From the NCBI GenBank assembly GCA_003556805.1, contig PWQI01000188.1:1-40849 (forward strand): DNA of 40,849 nt, written 5' to 3'. Each line of letters opens with the position of its first letter. Positions within the stretch are counted from its first letter, which is position 1. Below, piece after piece: positions 27,630 to 39,260 of the stretch. Under the pieces are notes generated by a model. The model did not search any database, was not told the DNA's origin, and saw nothing but the letters and a program-made list of their open reading frames with translations. A program made the position numbers and the translations under genes. The DNA comes from Trueperaceae bacterium (GTDB lineage Bacteria > Deinococcota > Deinococci > Deinococcales > Trueperaceae).

Positions 27630-27724
27630 GGAACCGTCACCTCCCGGGTGCATGCGACGCGGCTGTCGCCGCCCCGCCGGCCCGGAACCTCCGGCCGGAG
27701 GGACGACCACGCCTCACGGCGCAC
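27614..27724 (-). other. Putative leaderless uORF (36 aa, MRREAWSSLRPEVPGRRGGDSRVACTREVTVPSRER) upstream of and overlapping infC
   Basis: GTG 8 nt after GCTACACT (27738-27733); its TGA overlaps the alternative infC ATG 27617 as ATGA. Confidence 0.35.
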
Positions 27725-27732
27725 GGCGTTCG

Positions 27733-27776
27733 AGTGTAGCAGACCGCAGCCCTCCAGGGCAACGCGACGGTAGCCT
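27733..27776. promoter_or_regulatory. Divergent infC-uORF / mqnD promoter module
   Basis: TACACT 27738-27733 (-); GGTAGCCT with -10 27771-27776 (+), 5 nt before GTG 27782. Confidence 0.55.
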
Positions 27777-27781
27777 AGCGT

Positions 27782-28669
27782 GTGACGACTCCCCCCGATC
27801 CACTCGCCCGCGACGGTTCGGCAGAGCGCCCCCTGCGCCTCGGCTTCTCGCCCTGCCCCAACGACTGCGTCGTTTTCCACGCGCTGCTGCACGATCCGGG
27901 GCTGACCGACCTGCACTTCGACGTGGTCCTCGACGACGTCGAAGCCCTCAACACGATGGCGGACGCGGGCACGCTCGACGTCGCCAAGGTCTCGTACCAC
28001 GCCGCCGCGACGATGCTCGAGCGCTGGGCGCTCCTCCCCTCGGGCGGCGCGCTCGGCCGGGGCGTCGGACCGCTGATCGTCACGCGCGAACGCGTCGACG
28101 ACCTCCGTGGCCTGGTCGTCGCCGTGCCGGGCGGACGCACGACCGCCAGGCTCCTCCTGGCGCTCGCCCATCCGCAGGCGGTCACCACCGAGATCCGTTA
28201 CGACCGCATCATGCCGGCGGTCGCCGCAGGCGACGTCGCTGCCGGGTTGATCATCCACGAGTCGCGCTTCACCTACGCGGAGCACGGCTTGCACGCGCAC
28301 AGCGACCTGGGGGCGTGGTGGGAGACGAGCGTCGGCGAGCTGATCCCGTTGGGTGCGATCGGGGTGCGGCGCGACCTGCCGGCCGCTCTCCAGAGCGAGG
28401 TCGCACGAGCGGTGCACGCGTCGGTCACGGCCGCGTTCCGCGATCCTGCGGCGAGCGAGGCGTTCGTTGCACGCCACGCCCAGGAGATGTCGCGCGAGGT
28501 ACGGGCCAAACACGTGGCGCTGTACGTGAACGAGCACACCCTCGACGTCGGAGTGGAGGGGCGCCGCGCCGCCACGGCGCTCATACGCGCCGCCCGAACC
28601 GTCCACGGCATCGACGACACCGGTATCGACCCCTTCGTCGCTTGGCAGCCTCCGACCGGCGGGCCGTGA
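27782..28669 (+). CDS. mqnD: 1,4-dihydroxy-6-naphthoate synthase (futalosine menaquinone pathway)
   Basis: LRLGFSPCPNDCVVFHALLH, DVAKVSYHAAATML, AAGLIIHESRFTYAEHGL. Confidence 0.93.
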   Translation: MTTPPDPLARDGSAERPLRLGFSPCPNDCVVFHALLHDPGLTDLHFDVVLDDVEALNTMADAGTLDVAKVSYHAAATMLERWALLPSGGALGRGVGPLIVTRERVDDLRGLVVAVPGGRTTARLLLALAHPQAVTTEIRYDRIMPAVAAGDVAAGLIIHESRFTYAEHGLHAHSDLGAWWETSVGELIPLGAIGVRRDLPAALQSEVARAVHASVTAAFRDPAASEAFVARHAQEMSREVRAKHVALYVNEHTLDVGVEGRRAATALIRAARTVHGIDDTGIDPFVAWQPPTGGP

Positions 28670-29241
28670 CGTTGCACGCTCTCGGCACGTTGATCCGCGA
28701 CGCCTGGTGGGCGGCATCCGCCCCCACGAGCTTCTACCGCATGCTGCACGCGGAGAGCGCGCCACGCCTCGCTCGGGCGTGCGCGGCCGCCGCGCTGTCC
28801 GTCGTGCTCGCTTGCGCGACGCTGGCGCTGGCCTTCGTGCGAGCGACCGGCTCGGACGGCTTCCTCCTCACCTGGGGGTTCCTGAGCGCCATCGCGCTGC
28901 TGCTCCTCGCCATGCTGCTCCTGCTCGGAGGGCTGGTGATGGTGCGCCCCGCCGCACTGGATCTGCGCGCCTGGGAGATCAGCGCCTGGGCGTGGGTACC
29001 AGCGGGAGCGCTCGCTGTCTCGCTGATGCCGGCGGCTTTCTTCGCGCCGCTCCCCACCAGCATCGTGGGCTTGGTGGCGTGGCCCTTCTGGCACGTGGCC
29101 ATGGTCGCGAGCGGGGTGAGCGTGTTCGCTGCGCAGCGCAGGGTGGTGACCGTGGCGCTGTACCTCGTCGCGGTGTTCCTGGTGCCGGGCCTGCTGGTGG
29201 CCGTCTCGTACGCGGTGATGAGCGGCATGGCAGGGCCGTGA
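28666..29241 (+). CDS. Multi-pass membrane protein, possibly Yip1-like
   Basis: About five hydrophobic helices; N-terminus ALGTLIRDAWWAASAPTSFYRML resembles Yip1-type starts; GTGA overlap with mqnD. Confidence 0.6.
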   Translation: MTLHALGTLIRDAWWAASAPTSFYRMLHAESAPRLARACAAAALSVVLACATLALAFVRATGSDGFLLTWGFLSAIALLLLAMLLLLGGLVMVRPAALDLRAWEISAWAWVPAGALAVSLMPAAFFAPLPTSIVGLVAWPFWHVAMVASGVSVFAAQRRVVTVALYLVAVFLVPGLLVAVSYAVMSGMAGP

Positions 29242-29269
29242 GCGCGGGGACGCCGAGGTAGAGTGACCC

Positions 29270-29479
29270 ATGGCCACCTTCACCGTGGGCGAGGAGGTCC
29301 TCTTCGAGGACGAGCGCTACGTCGTCTCGGAGATCGACCGCACCGACGGGCGCTACCGGCTCTTGGCGACGACACCTGTCGGCGCCCGTGTCGTGTGGGC
29401 ACCGTATGCCGCTCTGCGCAAGCTGGAGCGCTATACCACCGCGCTCGACGACACCACCCGGATGGCGCCGCGCCGCTGA
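29270..29479 (+). CDS. Small conserved-type hypothetical protein (69 aa)
   Basis: GGTAGAGT (-10 29259-29264) 5 nt before ATG; soluble beta-rich sequence MATFTVGEEVLFEDERYVVSEID. Confidence 0.6.
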   Translation: MATFTVGEEVLFEDERYVVSEIDRTDGRYRLLATTPVGARVVWAPYAALRKLERYTTALDDTTRMAPRR

Positions 29480-29485
29480 AGTCCC

Positions 29486-30241
29486 TCAGCCAACGCTGAC
29501 GGACAACGTCTGGGCCGCTTGCCGCCCCGCCTCGGCAGAGGCCGTGAGGTCGCACGGTCCACCCGCACAGAGGCCGAACGCGTACAGGCCGGGGAGGCGC
29601 CGCACGCGGCCGTGATCGTCGGTCTCGTCGGCGTGCAGAGCGTGGAACGTCACGCGGTAGCCCGGCGAGAGGGCGTCGCCCTCGATGCTCGCCTCCCTGT
29701 CGACGAAGCGCACCCCGAGCGCACCCAAGCGCTCGAAGAGGGCGTCGTCCGCGAGCTCGGACAGGCGCCCGGCCCGCTCCATCGTGTCCCCCACCGTGAG
29801 CCTGGCGCCGAGGAACGTCCCGAGGCAGAGCGCCACGCGGGGCGCGGCGCGCTCGACCCCTTCCCACGTCGCCACGCCAGTCACGCGGCCGGCCTCATCG
29901 AGGCGCAGGTCGACGACCGTCGACTGCAACACGTGCAGGGCAGGCTCTCGCTCCAGGTCTCGCTTGACGCCGCGATGCAGCGCCCGGGCCGACCAGCGCG
30001 AGGCGCTACGGGCCTCGTGAGCGACGCCCGCGAGCACCCCTCCCGAGGGCGCCTCGAAGGACCACCCATCGCCCGGTAGCGTGGCGATCGTGTCGAGGCT
30101 GGTGGTGACGAGGAGCGTCGAGACGCCACCCCTCGCCAAGCGCCAGGCGGCTTCGCTGCCCGTGATCCCGCCCCCCACGACGATGACGTCGGGCTGATCG
30201 GCGGGCTGATCGGCAGCACCCACGGCGGCTCCAGACGGCAT
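29486..30241 (-). CDS. Small FAD-binding GidA/MnmG-related protein
   Basis: DVIVVGGGITGSEAAWRLARGGVSTLLVTTSLDTIATLP and VALCLGTFLGARLTVGD, MnmG-like, without the C-terminal tRNA-binding region. Confidence 0.8.
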   Translation of the reverse strand: MPSGAAVGAADQPADQPDVIVVGGGITGSEAAWRLARGGVSTLLVTTSLDTIATLPGDGWSFEAPSGGVLAGVAHEARSASRWSARALHRGVKRDLEREPALHVLQSTVVDLRLDEAGRVTGVATWEGVERAAPRVALCLGTFLGARLTVGDTMERAGRLSELADDALFERLGALGVRFVDREASIEGDALSPGYRVTFHALHADETDDHGRVRRLPGLYAFGLCAGGPCDLTASAEAGRQAAQTLSVSVG

Positions 30242-30243
30242 GC

Positions 30244-30849
30244 TCAGCTGGTCGGGTCGGGGAACGCCAGGAAGGGCTGCCGGTGGCCCTTCGCGCGAAC
30301 GGTCACGAACCCCCCGCTCGCCAGCCGCTGCACGATGAGCACGCCGCGTGCGGCCCCGAGCGACTCCATCGGGGTGTCCGCCTCGACCACGATGCGCAGG
30401 TGCAAGGGCCGAGCCGAGCGCAAGACGCCGAGTTCGTAGCGCCGCCGCGGCCCCGTTCGGTACCCGAAGAAGACGTCGGGCGGGTCGTCGTCGGCGTACA
30501 CGCACGTGAGCGAGCGGGCGTCGCCGGCGCGGTACGTGGCGACCGCCTCCCACACCAACAGGTCCACCTCGTCAGCGTCCACGTGGCGCACCTCGGGCTT
30601 GACCGTGTCGCCGTAGAAGGCCGCCGGGAAGCGACGCGACTGCACGTAGAAGCCTCTCGCACCCACGCGCAGCGTCATCACCTCGTTGTCGAAGTTGCGG
30701 CCTCGAACTTGGCTCTTGAGCTGGGAGATCGCCAAGCCGTAGCGCCGGTCGTGCTGGGCTGCGAACACCTCCCAGTCGGGATCGACCAGGGCGGCGTCGG
30801 TGTTGACGCTGAGGCCGGTGAGCCCGGAGCGCGCGCTCTCGAGGTTCAC
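30244..30849 (-). CDS. Conserved-type hypothetical protein in the menG operon
   Basis: GTGA overlap with menG; no family recognised. Confidence 0.6.
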   Translation of the reverse strand: MNLESARSGLTGLSVNTDAALVDPDWEVFAAQHDRRYGLAISQLKSQVRGRNFDNEVMTLRVGARGFYVQSRRFPAAFYGDTVKPEVRHVDADEVDLLVWEAVATYRAGDARSLTCVYADDDPPDVFFGYRTGPRRRYELGVLRSARPLHLRIVVEADTPMESLGAARGVLIVQRLASGGFVTVRAKGHRQPFLAFPDPTS

Positions 30850-31565
30850 GCCGCGACCCCGACGTGCACGGCCGACACGCCGAAGCTCTGGAGGCGGTGA
30901 CGAACCGGGTCGAACCCGGCGCGGGCGAGCGCCTGTGTGAGCTCGTCGGGGTCGAGGAACGCCTCGGTCGAGGCCGGCAGGTAGGCGTACGCGGTCCGGT
31001 CTCCGGAGAGCCAGCCGCCGATGATGGGCATCACGGTGCGACCATACCAGCGCAAGGCGCGTCCTGCGAGGTTCGCAGGCGGCGGCGGGAACTCGAGCAC
31101 GACCACGCGCCCGCCCTGGCGCAGCACGCGGCGCATCTCGCGCAGGCCGGCCTCGACGTCGGCGAAGTTCCGCAGACCATAGGCGACCGTGAGGGCGTCG
31201 AAGCGTCCTTCCTCGAACGGGAGGGCGAGTGCGTCGGCGTGCAGCAGTGGCAGCTCGAGCCTCGCTCTCCGCACCTTCGTGCGCCCGACGGCCAGCATCG
31301 CCTCGGCGAAGTCGACGCCGACGACGTCCGCCTGCGGACGTGCGCGCTTCAGCATCAACGCCATGTCCGCGGTTCCGGTGGCAACGTCGAGGACGCGCAC
31401 CGGATCGTCCGCCAGCGCCTCGCGCACGGCCTCGCGCCGCCACGCCGTGTCGACGCCGCCGCTGAGCACGCGGTTCAGGCGGTCGTAGCGCGGAGCGATG
31501 CGGTCGAACATCGCTGCCACCACGGGGCCCTTGTCGGGGGCCTGTCCGGGCGGCGGCGTCGTCAC
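30846..31565 (-). CDS. menG: Demethylmenaquinone methyltransferase (UbiE/MenG)
   Basis: [74 protein letters not shown]. Confidence 0.95.
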   Translation of the reverse strand: MTTPPPGQAPDKGPVVAAMFDRIAPRYDRLNRVLSGGVDTAWRREAVREALADDPVRVLDVATGTADMALMLKRARPQADVVGVDFAEAMLAVGRTKVRRARLELPLLHADALALPFEEGRFDALTVAYGLRNFADVEAGLREMRRVLRQGGRVVVLEFPPPPANLAGRALRWYGRTVMPIIGGWLSGDRTAYAYLPASTEAFLDPDELTQALARAGFDPVRHRLQSFGVSAVHVGVAA

Positions 31566-31822
31566 TGCAACCCCGCGGCGCGTAGGAAGGCGTCGAGCTT
31601 CGTGGGTGTGAAGCTCGAGAGCGACGCCGCGACGTCCCCGAGCTCGAGCGTCGGAACCGAGCGCCGGCCGTCGTTCAGCGCGATCAGCCGAGCGAGCGCA
31701 GCCTCGTCGTGTTCGACGTCGACCTCGCGGAACGCGAGGCCCGCCGCTTCGAGCGCGCGCTTGGCGGCCCGACAGTCCCCACACCACCCAGTGGTGTACA
31801 TCGTGATCAACGGTTCCTGCAT
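31562..31822 (-). CDS. Glutaredoxin/NrdH-like protein
   Basis: [42 protein letters not shown]. Confidence 0.88.
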   Translation of the reverse strand: MQEPLITMYTTGWCGDCRAAKRALEAAGLAFREVDVEHDEAALARLIALNDGRRSVPTLELGDVAASLSSFTPTKLDAFLRAAGLQ

Positions 31823-32000
31823 CCCTTGTCCTCCAGGCGGCGCGCGGCGTTTCGAGCACCACGGCGACGCTACCAGGCTGCCCCCGACGCCCGCTGTCGC
31901 CATGCGTACGCTGTCGCGCATCGCGGCATCGGGCGCGGGCCGTCTGCTACGATGCCGCGTTGGCGCCGACGCCGTCTTGGCGCGCGCCCCAGGAGCCCGC

Positions 32001-33842
<1,842 letters not shown>

Positions 33843-33860
33843 GCACACGACCGGCGCCGC

Positions 33861-34598
33861 TCAGGCGCGCTCCTCGACGTGTTCGACCTCGATCGGGTCG
33901 AACGCCTGGTCTTGGCTGGCGACCACGCGCCGTTCCCGGACGAGCTCCAACAGGCCCGCGAAGAACACGGTCCGGGTCGACCAATCCGCCGGTGCCGACA
34001 GGCTGGCGAGGTCGGCACGGCGGACCGTTCGGAGCCGCTCCAGGATGCGGCGCATCGCTTCGGGCACGCTGAGGCGGTCGCGGACGATCTCGAAGTACGC
34101 GTTGGACCTGTAGCGTGCCGCGAGCGCCGCGAGTCGTCCGAGCGCCACTTGGATCGGTCGGGTGCGGCGCGGGAAGCGCACGTCGGGTGGCCGCGCGGCG
34201 ACCAGGTGACGCCTGCGCTCGCGCCGCTCGCGCAAGAAGGCGATGGCGTGCTCGAGACGCGCGAGCGTCTCGACCGCTTCGACCGCCTCGCCCCGCACCT
34301 GCTCCAGGGCCTCGTCGTCGTCGACGCGCGGAGGACGCGGGAGCAACAAGCGGAGCTTGAGTTCGATCACCTGCGCGACCGCCGGTAAGGCTTCGCTGGC
34401 CAGGTCGAGATCGCGTTCGGCGTGCCGCTCGAAGTACCGTAGGAAGTCGTCCACGAGCCGTCGGAGGTCGAGGGCTGTCGGCGCCAGCCGGCCTCGGCGC
34501 AGCGCCGAGGCGAGCTCCGTCAGCGTCCCCTCGAACCCGTCCTGGTCGACCATGAAGCCTGCCATGACGATGTCCGCCGGTCCTCCGACGTCGCTCAT
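33861..34598 (-). CDS. scpA: Segregation and condensation protein A
   Basis: ScpA-like kleisin layout: DLRRLVDDFLRYFERHAERDLDLASEALPAVAQVIELKLRLLLP and RRADLASLSAPADWSTRTVFFAGLLELVRERRVVASQDQAFDPIEV. Confidence 0.88.
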   Translation of the reverse strand: MSDVGGPADIVMAGFMVDQDGFEGTLTELASALRRGRLAPTALDLRRLVDDFLRYFERHAERDLDLASEALPAVAQVIELKLRLLLPRPPRVDDDEALEQVRGEAVEAVETLARLEHAIAFLRERRERRRHLVAARPPDVRFPRRTRPIQVALGRLAALAARYRSNAYFEIVRDRLSVPEAMRRILERLRTVRRADLASLSAPADWSTRTVFFAGLLELVRERRVVASQDQAFDPIEVEHVEERA

Positions 34599-35209
34599 CG
34601 GGTGGCCTCGTCCGCGAGGTGGGCGACGTCGTTCACGCGCTCGACGATGGTGAGTCCCTCTTCGAACCGGACCTGGGAGACGCTGGTGTGGTCGACCTCG
34701 AGCCGCACGCGCCAGCGCGGCCGGTCGACGCCGAGCACGTGCGCGAGCAGCATCTGGATCGTCCCCGAGTGGCAGACCGCCACGACGTCGGCACCCTGCC
34801 AGCGTCCTGCGGCCTCGTCGAGCCAGGCGATCGCACGGTCTTGGAGCGCTCGATACGACTCCCCCCGCGGCGCGGGGCGACCGAACGGGTCGGCGGACCA
34901 CCACGACCAGGCCGGGTGGGCCTCGTTCTGCTCGAAGGTGCGCCCCTCGAACACGCCGAAGTCGAGCTCTCGCAACCGCGCGTCGTACAGCAGCCGGTGC
35001 CCCGGGAACGCGATCGCGGCCGTCTCGGCGGCGCGGACCGACGGGCTGCTCAGGACCACGTCCAGCGGCTCGAGCCATGCGGCCTGCTCCCGGAGCCGCT
35101 CGGCCTGGGAGCGGCCTCGCGCCGTCAGCGGCACGTCGCTATGGCCCTGGAAGCGCCCCTCGCTGTTCCAGGCCGTTACTCCGTGGCGGATCAAGGTGAG
35201 TCGTCGCAT
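34595..35209 (-). CDS. Histidine phosphatase family protein (phosphoglycerate mutase/CobC-like)
   Basis: LTLIRHGVTAWNSEGRFQGHSDVPLTARG, LRELDFGVFEG, VVAVCHSGTIQ. Confidence 0.92.
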   Translation of the reverse strand: MRRLTLIRHGVTAWNSEGRFQGHSDVPLTARGRSQAERLREQAAWLEPLDVVLSSPSVRAAETAAIAFPGHRLLYDARLRELDFGVFEGRTFEQNEAHPAWSWWSADPFGRPAPRGESYRALQDRAIAWLDEAAGRWQGADVVAVCHSGTIQMLLAHVLGVDRPRWRVRLEVDHTSVSQVRFEEGLTIVERVNDVAHLADEATR

Positions 35210-35218
35210 CGGCGCCGT

Positions 35219-35269
35219 AGGCTACCGCGGCCTGGGTCGGCGGAGGGCGAGCGAGGTGCGTGGTATCCT
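35219..35269. promoter_or_regulatory. Divergent histidine-phosphatase / SDR promoter module
   Basis: TAGCCT 35224-35219 (-), 9 nt before ATG 35209; TGGTATCCT with -10 35264-35269 (+), 5 nt before ATG 35275. Confidence 0.55.
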
Positions 35270-35274
35270 CACGT

Positions 35275-36000
35275 ATGCGAGATATCAGCGGCACGACGGC
35301 GTTCGTGACGGGCGGGAGCAAGGGCATCGGTCGCGCGGTGGCGGTGGCGCTGTGCCGTGCCGGTGTGCATGTGACCATCACGGGACGCGACGAGGACGCT
35401 CTCGAGGCGAGCGCTGAAGCGATCCGCGGCGCGGCCGAGGGCGCCGCCGAGGTCTTGCCGGTCGTCGCCGACGTGCGCGATCCCCGCGCGCTCGAGCGCG
35501 CGACCGCCGCCACCGTCGCTCGCTTCGGCGGCATCGACCTGGTCGTCGCCAACGCCGGCGTCGGCTACTTCGGTTCGATCGTCGACATGTCTGCCGACGA
35601 CTGGCACGGCGTCATCGACACGAACCTCAGCGGCGTGTTCCACACCGTCAAGGCGACACTGGACGCGCTGATCGAGCGGCGCGGCATGCTGATCACCATC
35701 GGCTCGCTCGCGGGTGTCAACACGTTCGCGGGCGGTAGTGCGTACAACGCGTCGAAGTTCGGGCTCGTGGGTTTCACCCAGGCGATCATGCTGGACTTGC
35801 GTGAACGAGGGGTGCGCGTGAGCACGATCATGCCCGGCTCCGTGGCGACGCACTTCAGCGGCCACGAACCCCGCCCCGAGGACGCCTGGAAGCTGCAGGG
35901 CGACGACATCGCCGACACCGTCCTCTACCTGATGCGCATCGACGAACGGGCGCTGCCCTCCAAGATCGAGATCCGTCCGAGCCAGCCGAAGCGGGCCTGA
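35275..36000 (+). CDS. Short-chain dehydrogenase/reductase
   Basis: TTAFVTGGSKGIGRAVAVALCRAG, LVVANAGVGYFG, YNASKFGLVGFTQA. Confidence 0.94.
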   Translation: MRDISGTTAFVTGGSKGIGRAVAVALCRAGVHVTITGRDEDALEASAEAIRGAAEGAAEVLPVVADVRDPRALERATAATVARFGGIDLVVANAGVGYFGSIVDMSADDWHGVIDTNLSGVFHTVKATLDALIERRGMLITIGSLAGVNTFAGGSAYNASKFGLVGFTQAIMLDLRERGVRVSTIMPGSVATHFSGHEPRPEDAWKLQGDDIADTVLYLMRIDERALPSKIEIRPSQPKRA

Positions 36001-36007
36001 GCGAGCC

Positions 36008-37153
36008 GTGGCCTACCCCCTGTTGCGGAGCGCGCTGTTCCGTCTCGAACCCGAACAGGCACATGCGCTCGTCATGCACGGCTTGGTCTTCGCGCACCAT
36101 CACCCCGGTGCACTGCGGTTGTTGCGTTGGACCTTCGCGCCGAGCGATCCGCGCTTGCGCGTCCGCTGCTTCGGCCTCGACTTCGCCAACCCGCTCGTGC
36201 TCGCGGCGGGCTTCGACAAGGACGCCGACGCCAGCGCCACGTGGCCGGCACTGGGCTTCGGCAGCGCCGAGCTCGGCACCGTGACCGCGCTGGCGCAGCC
36301 GGGCAACCCGCGCCCGCGCGCCTTCAGGATCCCCGAGGAACGCGCGGTGATCAACCGCATGGGCTTCAACAACGCCGGCGCGGCCGCGCTCGCGGCTCGC
36401 CTGCGCGCCGCCCGCTCGCGGCCCTGGTGGCCCGACGCCCCCGTTGGCGTCAACGTGGGCAAGAGCCGCGTGGTCGAGATCGAGGACGCGCGCGACGACT
36501 ACGAGCGCGCACTGAGGGCCGTGTGGGACGTGGCCGACTACCTCGTGTTGAACGTGAGTTCACCGAACACGCCGGGCCTGCGGGCTCTGCAAGGGGGAGC
36601 CCACCTCGACGCGCTGCTCGGCGTGGTGGACACGCTGCGCTCGTCACTCGGCCCCAAGCCCGTGCTGCTCAAGATCGCTCCGGACCTCGACGAGGCTGAA
36701 CTCGACGACGTGGTCGCGGCCGTGGAGCGGGCCGGTCTCGACGGCTTCGTCGCCACGAACACCACCGTGAGGCGCGACATGCTGCGCCGCGATCCCGGCG
36801 AGGCCGGTGGCCTGTCGGGCGCCCCGCTCGGGCCCTTGGCGCTCGAGGTGCTCACCGCCCTACGCGCTCGGACGCGCCTGCCGCTCGTCGCCTCGGGCGG
36901 CATCGAGACGCCCGACGACGTGATCGCACGGCTCGAGGCCGGCGCGACCCTGGTGCAGGCCTACACGGGGTGGATCTACCGCGGACCCTTCATGGCGCGG
37001 CACGTCGCGAAGGGGCTCCTGCGCTGGCTCGAGCACGCTGGGGCGAGCGATCTCCAGGCCTGGCTCGACGCGCGGGACATCGCCCACGCACGAGCCGATG
37101 CCCCGGCGGCGGCGCGTGCCGCGCACCGGACCGGAGACGATCAGGCGCGCTGA
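36008..37153 (+). CDS. pyrD: Dihydroorotate dehydrogenase (quinone), class 2
   Basis: NPLVLAAGFDKDADA, GTVTALAQPGNPRPRAFRIPEERAVINRMGFNN, LNVSSPNTPGLRALQ, GGLSGAPLGPLALEVL. Confidence 0.96.
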   Translation: MAYPLLRSALFRLEPEQAHALVMHGLVFAHHHPGALRLLRWTFAPSDPRLRVRCFGLDFANPLVLAAGFDKDADASATWPALGFGSAELGTVTALAQPGNPRPRAFRIPEERAVINRMGFNNAGAAALAARLRAARSRPWWPDAPVGVNVGKSRVVEIEDARDDYERALRAVWDVADYLVLNVSSPNTPGLRALQGGAHLDALLGVVDTLRSSLGPKPVLLKIAPDLDEAELDDVVAAVERAGLDGFVATNTTVRRDMLRRDPGEAGGLSGAPLGPLALEVLTALRARTRLPLVASGGIETPDDVIARLEAGATLVQAYTGWIYRGPFMARHVAKGLLRWLEHAGASDLQAWLDARDIAHARADAPAAARAAHRTGDDQAR

Positions 37154-37707
37154 CGGCGCTGCACCAGCAGGCGCGATTCGCTCACGCCGTGGTGCGCGTT
37201 CAGCAGGCGCGCCAGGACGAAGAGCAGGTCCGAGAGCCGGTTGAGGTAGACGATCACCGTGGCGTTGACGTCGCTCGCCTCGTGCGACAGCCGCACCGCG
37301 GCACGCTCGGCCCGGCGCGCGACGGCGCGAGCCTGATGGATGGTGGCGCTCGAGATGTGCCCACCCGGCACGATGAACTGACGCAATGGTTCGAGCTCGC
37401 CGTCGAACCGGTCGATGGCCTTCTCGAGGACGGCCACGTCGGACTCGTCGATGAGGGCCAGGTGCGAGCGCTGCGGTGCATCGCCGGGCGTCGCGAGATC
37501 GGCGCCGACGTCGAACAGGGCATGCTGCACGCCCGCGAGCAGCTTGTCGACCTCGGCGTCGTCGACGAACGCCCGCGCCACGCCTAGCGCTGCGTTCAGT
37601 TCGTCGACGCTCCCGTAGGCCTCGACGCGGACGTCGTCCTTGCGCGTGCGCGAGCCGCCGTACAAGCCGGTCGTGCCGTCGTCTCCGGTCTTCGTATAGA
37701 GCTTCAT
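37141..37707 (-). CDS. PduO-type cob(I)alamin adenosyltransferase
   Basis: MKLYTKTGDDGTTGLYGGSRTRKDDVRVEAYGSVDELNAALG; HEASDVNATVIVYLNRLSDLLFVLAR. Confidence 0.95.
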   Translation of the reverse strand: MKLYTKTGDDGTTGLYGGSRTRKDDVRVEAYGSVDELNAALGVARAFVDDAEVDKLLAGVQHALFDVGADLATPGDAPQRSHLALIDESDVAVLEKAIDRFDGELEPLRQFIVPGGHISSATIHQARAVARRAERAAVRLSHEASDVNATVIVYLNRLSDLLFVLARLLNAHHGVSESRLLVQRRQRA

Positions 37708-37784
37708 GCGGCAGTGTAGCCCCGCGCGGCCGGCCGGCGCGGCGGGCCGCGCCACCATGTCGGCCTACCCGTCCGAGGTCCCGC

Positions 37785-39260
37785 TCACAGGAGACCGAGT
37801 TCGGCACCCGTCGACCGAGCGGCGGCGCGGCCCGACAGCAGCGCCAGCGGCACGCCACCGCCAGGATGGACCGTTCCGCCCGCCAGCACCAGGCCGCGCG
37901 CACCGCGCAGCCGCGGGCCCGGGCGTAGCGCGCCGAGTAGGCCGTGTGGGGCGGCGCCGTACAGCCGGCCGCGATCACCGAATGCGGCGAAGTCCTCGGG
38001 CCCGAGCCAACGGCTGGCCACCAACTCGTCCTCGTCCCATGCGAAGCCGCGCCGAGCCAGGCCGCGCAACAGCGCCGCGCGCCCTGCGGCCAGCCGCGCC
38101 GAGCGCGTCTCGGCATCGTCCGCCACGGGCAGCGCAGGTGCGTTGGCCATCACGAAGCGGTTCTCGCCTCCGGCTGGGGCGTCCCCAGGCTCACCATGCG
38201 CGGTGACGTTGAGGTAGAGCGTCGGGTCGAGCGGATGAGCGCCCGCGGCGATCGCGTCGAACTCCTCGCCGTAACGCTCGGGGAACACGATGGTGTGGTG
38301 TGCCAGGCGCTCGTCACGGCGGCGCAAGCCCGCCAACAGCACCAGTCCCGAGAGGCTCGGAGGTCGCCGCGTCCGCTCCCTCCCGAGCCAGCCGAGCACC
38401 ACGTCCCGGTCCACCGCTGCGACGACGGCGTCGCAGCGCAGCGCAGCGCGCTCCGTGACCACCTCGCGCACCGCGCCCCCAGCGACGCCGAGACGCTCGA
38501 CGGCCTCGCCCATGCGCAGCTCGACGCCGCGCTCGACGAGCGCAGCGTGCAGGGCCCGCACGAGGGCGTACATGCCGCCGGCCGGGTGATGCACGCCGAG
38601 GCCGAGCTCGACCCAGGCGACGTTGTGCAGCACGGCCGGAGCGAGGCGTGGATCAGCTCCGACGTAGGTGGCGAAGCGTTGGAAGAACGGCCCGAGGAGC
38701 GGTCCGTCAGCGCCCAGCGACGCCAACAGGCTGGGCAGCGCGCGGCCGGGTGATGCGGCGAGACCATGCCGGAGTCCGTAGCGGGCCAACTGCCACGGCC
38801 CGGGCGCGCTGCCGTGGACGAACACTGGCGCGGCGGCCTCGTACAGCGAGCGCGCCTTCGCGAGCGCCCGCCGGTAGCCGTCGACCTCGGCAGGGCTCAG
38901 ACCCTCGAGCGTAGGCTCCAGCTCGCGGTGGACGTCCCACACGCGACCGTCGGGGTAGATGTAGCGGCACAGTGGCGAGGCCGGCCGGAAGTCGATGGGA
39001 CACTCGGACCCCACCCCCTCGAACGTGCCGCGAACGACGTCGGGCAGCGTGAGCACGCTGGGACCGGTGTCGAAACGATAGCCGGCTGCTCGCCACTCGC
39101 CCGCCTTGCCGCCGAGCCGCGGAGCGCGCTCCACCAGGGTGACGCGGGCACCACCGTGCGCCAGCCACAGCGCGGCGCTCATGCCCGCGAAGCCACCGCC
39201 GAGGACGGCGACGTGCGGCCGCCGCCGCGCGGCTCCAGGCCCGGAGTCCGCTTCTCTCAC
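37785..39260 (-). CDS. CrtI-family phytoene desaturase-like FAD oxidoreductase
   Basis: [86 protein letters not shown] start at 39260. Confidence 0.88.
   Translation of the reverse strand: MREADSGPGAARRRPHVAVLGGGFAGMSAALWLAHGGARVTLVERAPRLGGKAGEWRAAGYRFDTGPSVLTLPDVVRGTFEGVGSECPIDFRPASPLCRYIYPDGRVWDVHRELEPTLEGLSPAEVDGYRRALAKARSLYEAAAPVFVHGSAPGPWQLARYGLRHGLAASPGRALPSLLASLGADGPLLGPFFQRFATYVGADPRLAPAVLHNVAWVELGLGVHHPAGGMYALVRALHAALVERGVELRMGEAVERLGVAGGAVREVVTERAALRCDAVVAAVDRDVVLGWLGRERTRRPPSLSGLVLLAGLRRRDERLAHHTIVFPERYGEEFDAIAAGAHPLDPTLYLNVTAHGEPGDAPAGGENRFVMANAPALPVADDAETRSARLAAGRAALLRGLARRGFAWDEDELVASRWLGPEDFAAFGDRGRLYGAAPHGLLGALRPGPRLRGARGLVLAGGTVHPGGGVPLALLSGRAAARSTGAELGLL

Noticed and set aside
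31565-31862. Long menG-frame ORF opening with GTG 7 nt after GGTAGCGT, upstream of grx
   Set aside because: Would run about 100 codons through grx in another frame; grx has a clear WCGDC motif and its own SD. Treated as chance, although it has the leaderless offset.
30864-32000. N-terminal extension of the typA ORF (992 aa in the ORF track)
   Set aside because: Antisense to menG and grx; TypA begins at [18 protein letters not shown] with an SD at 32001.
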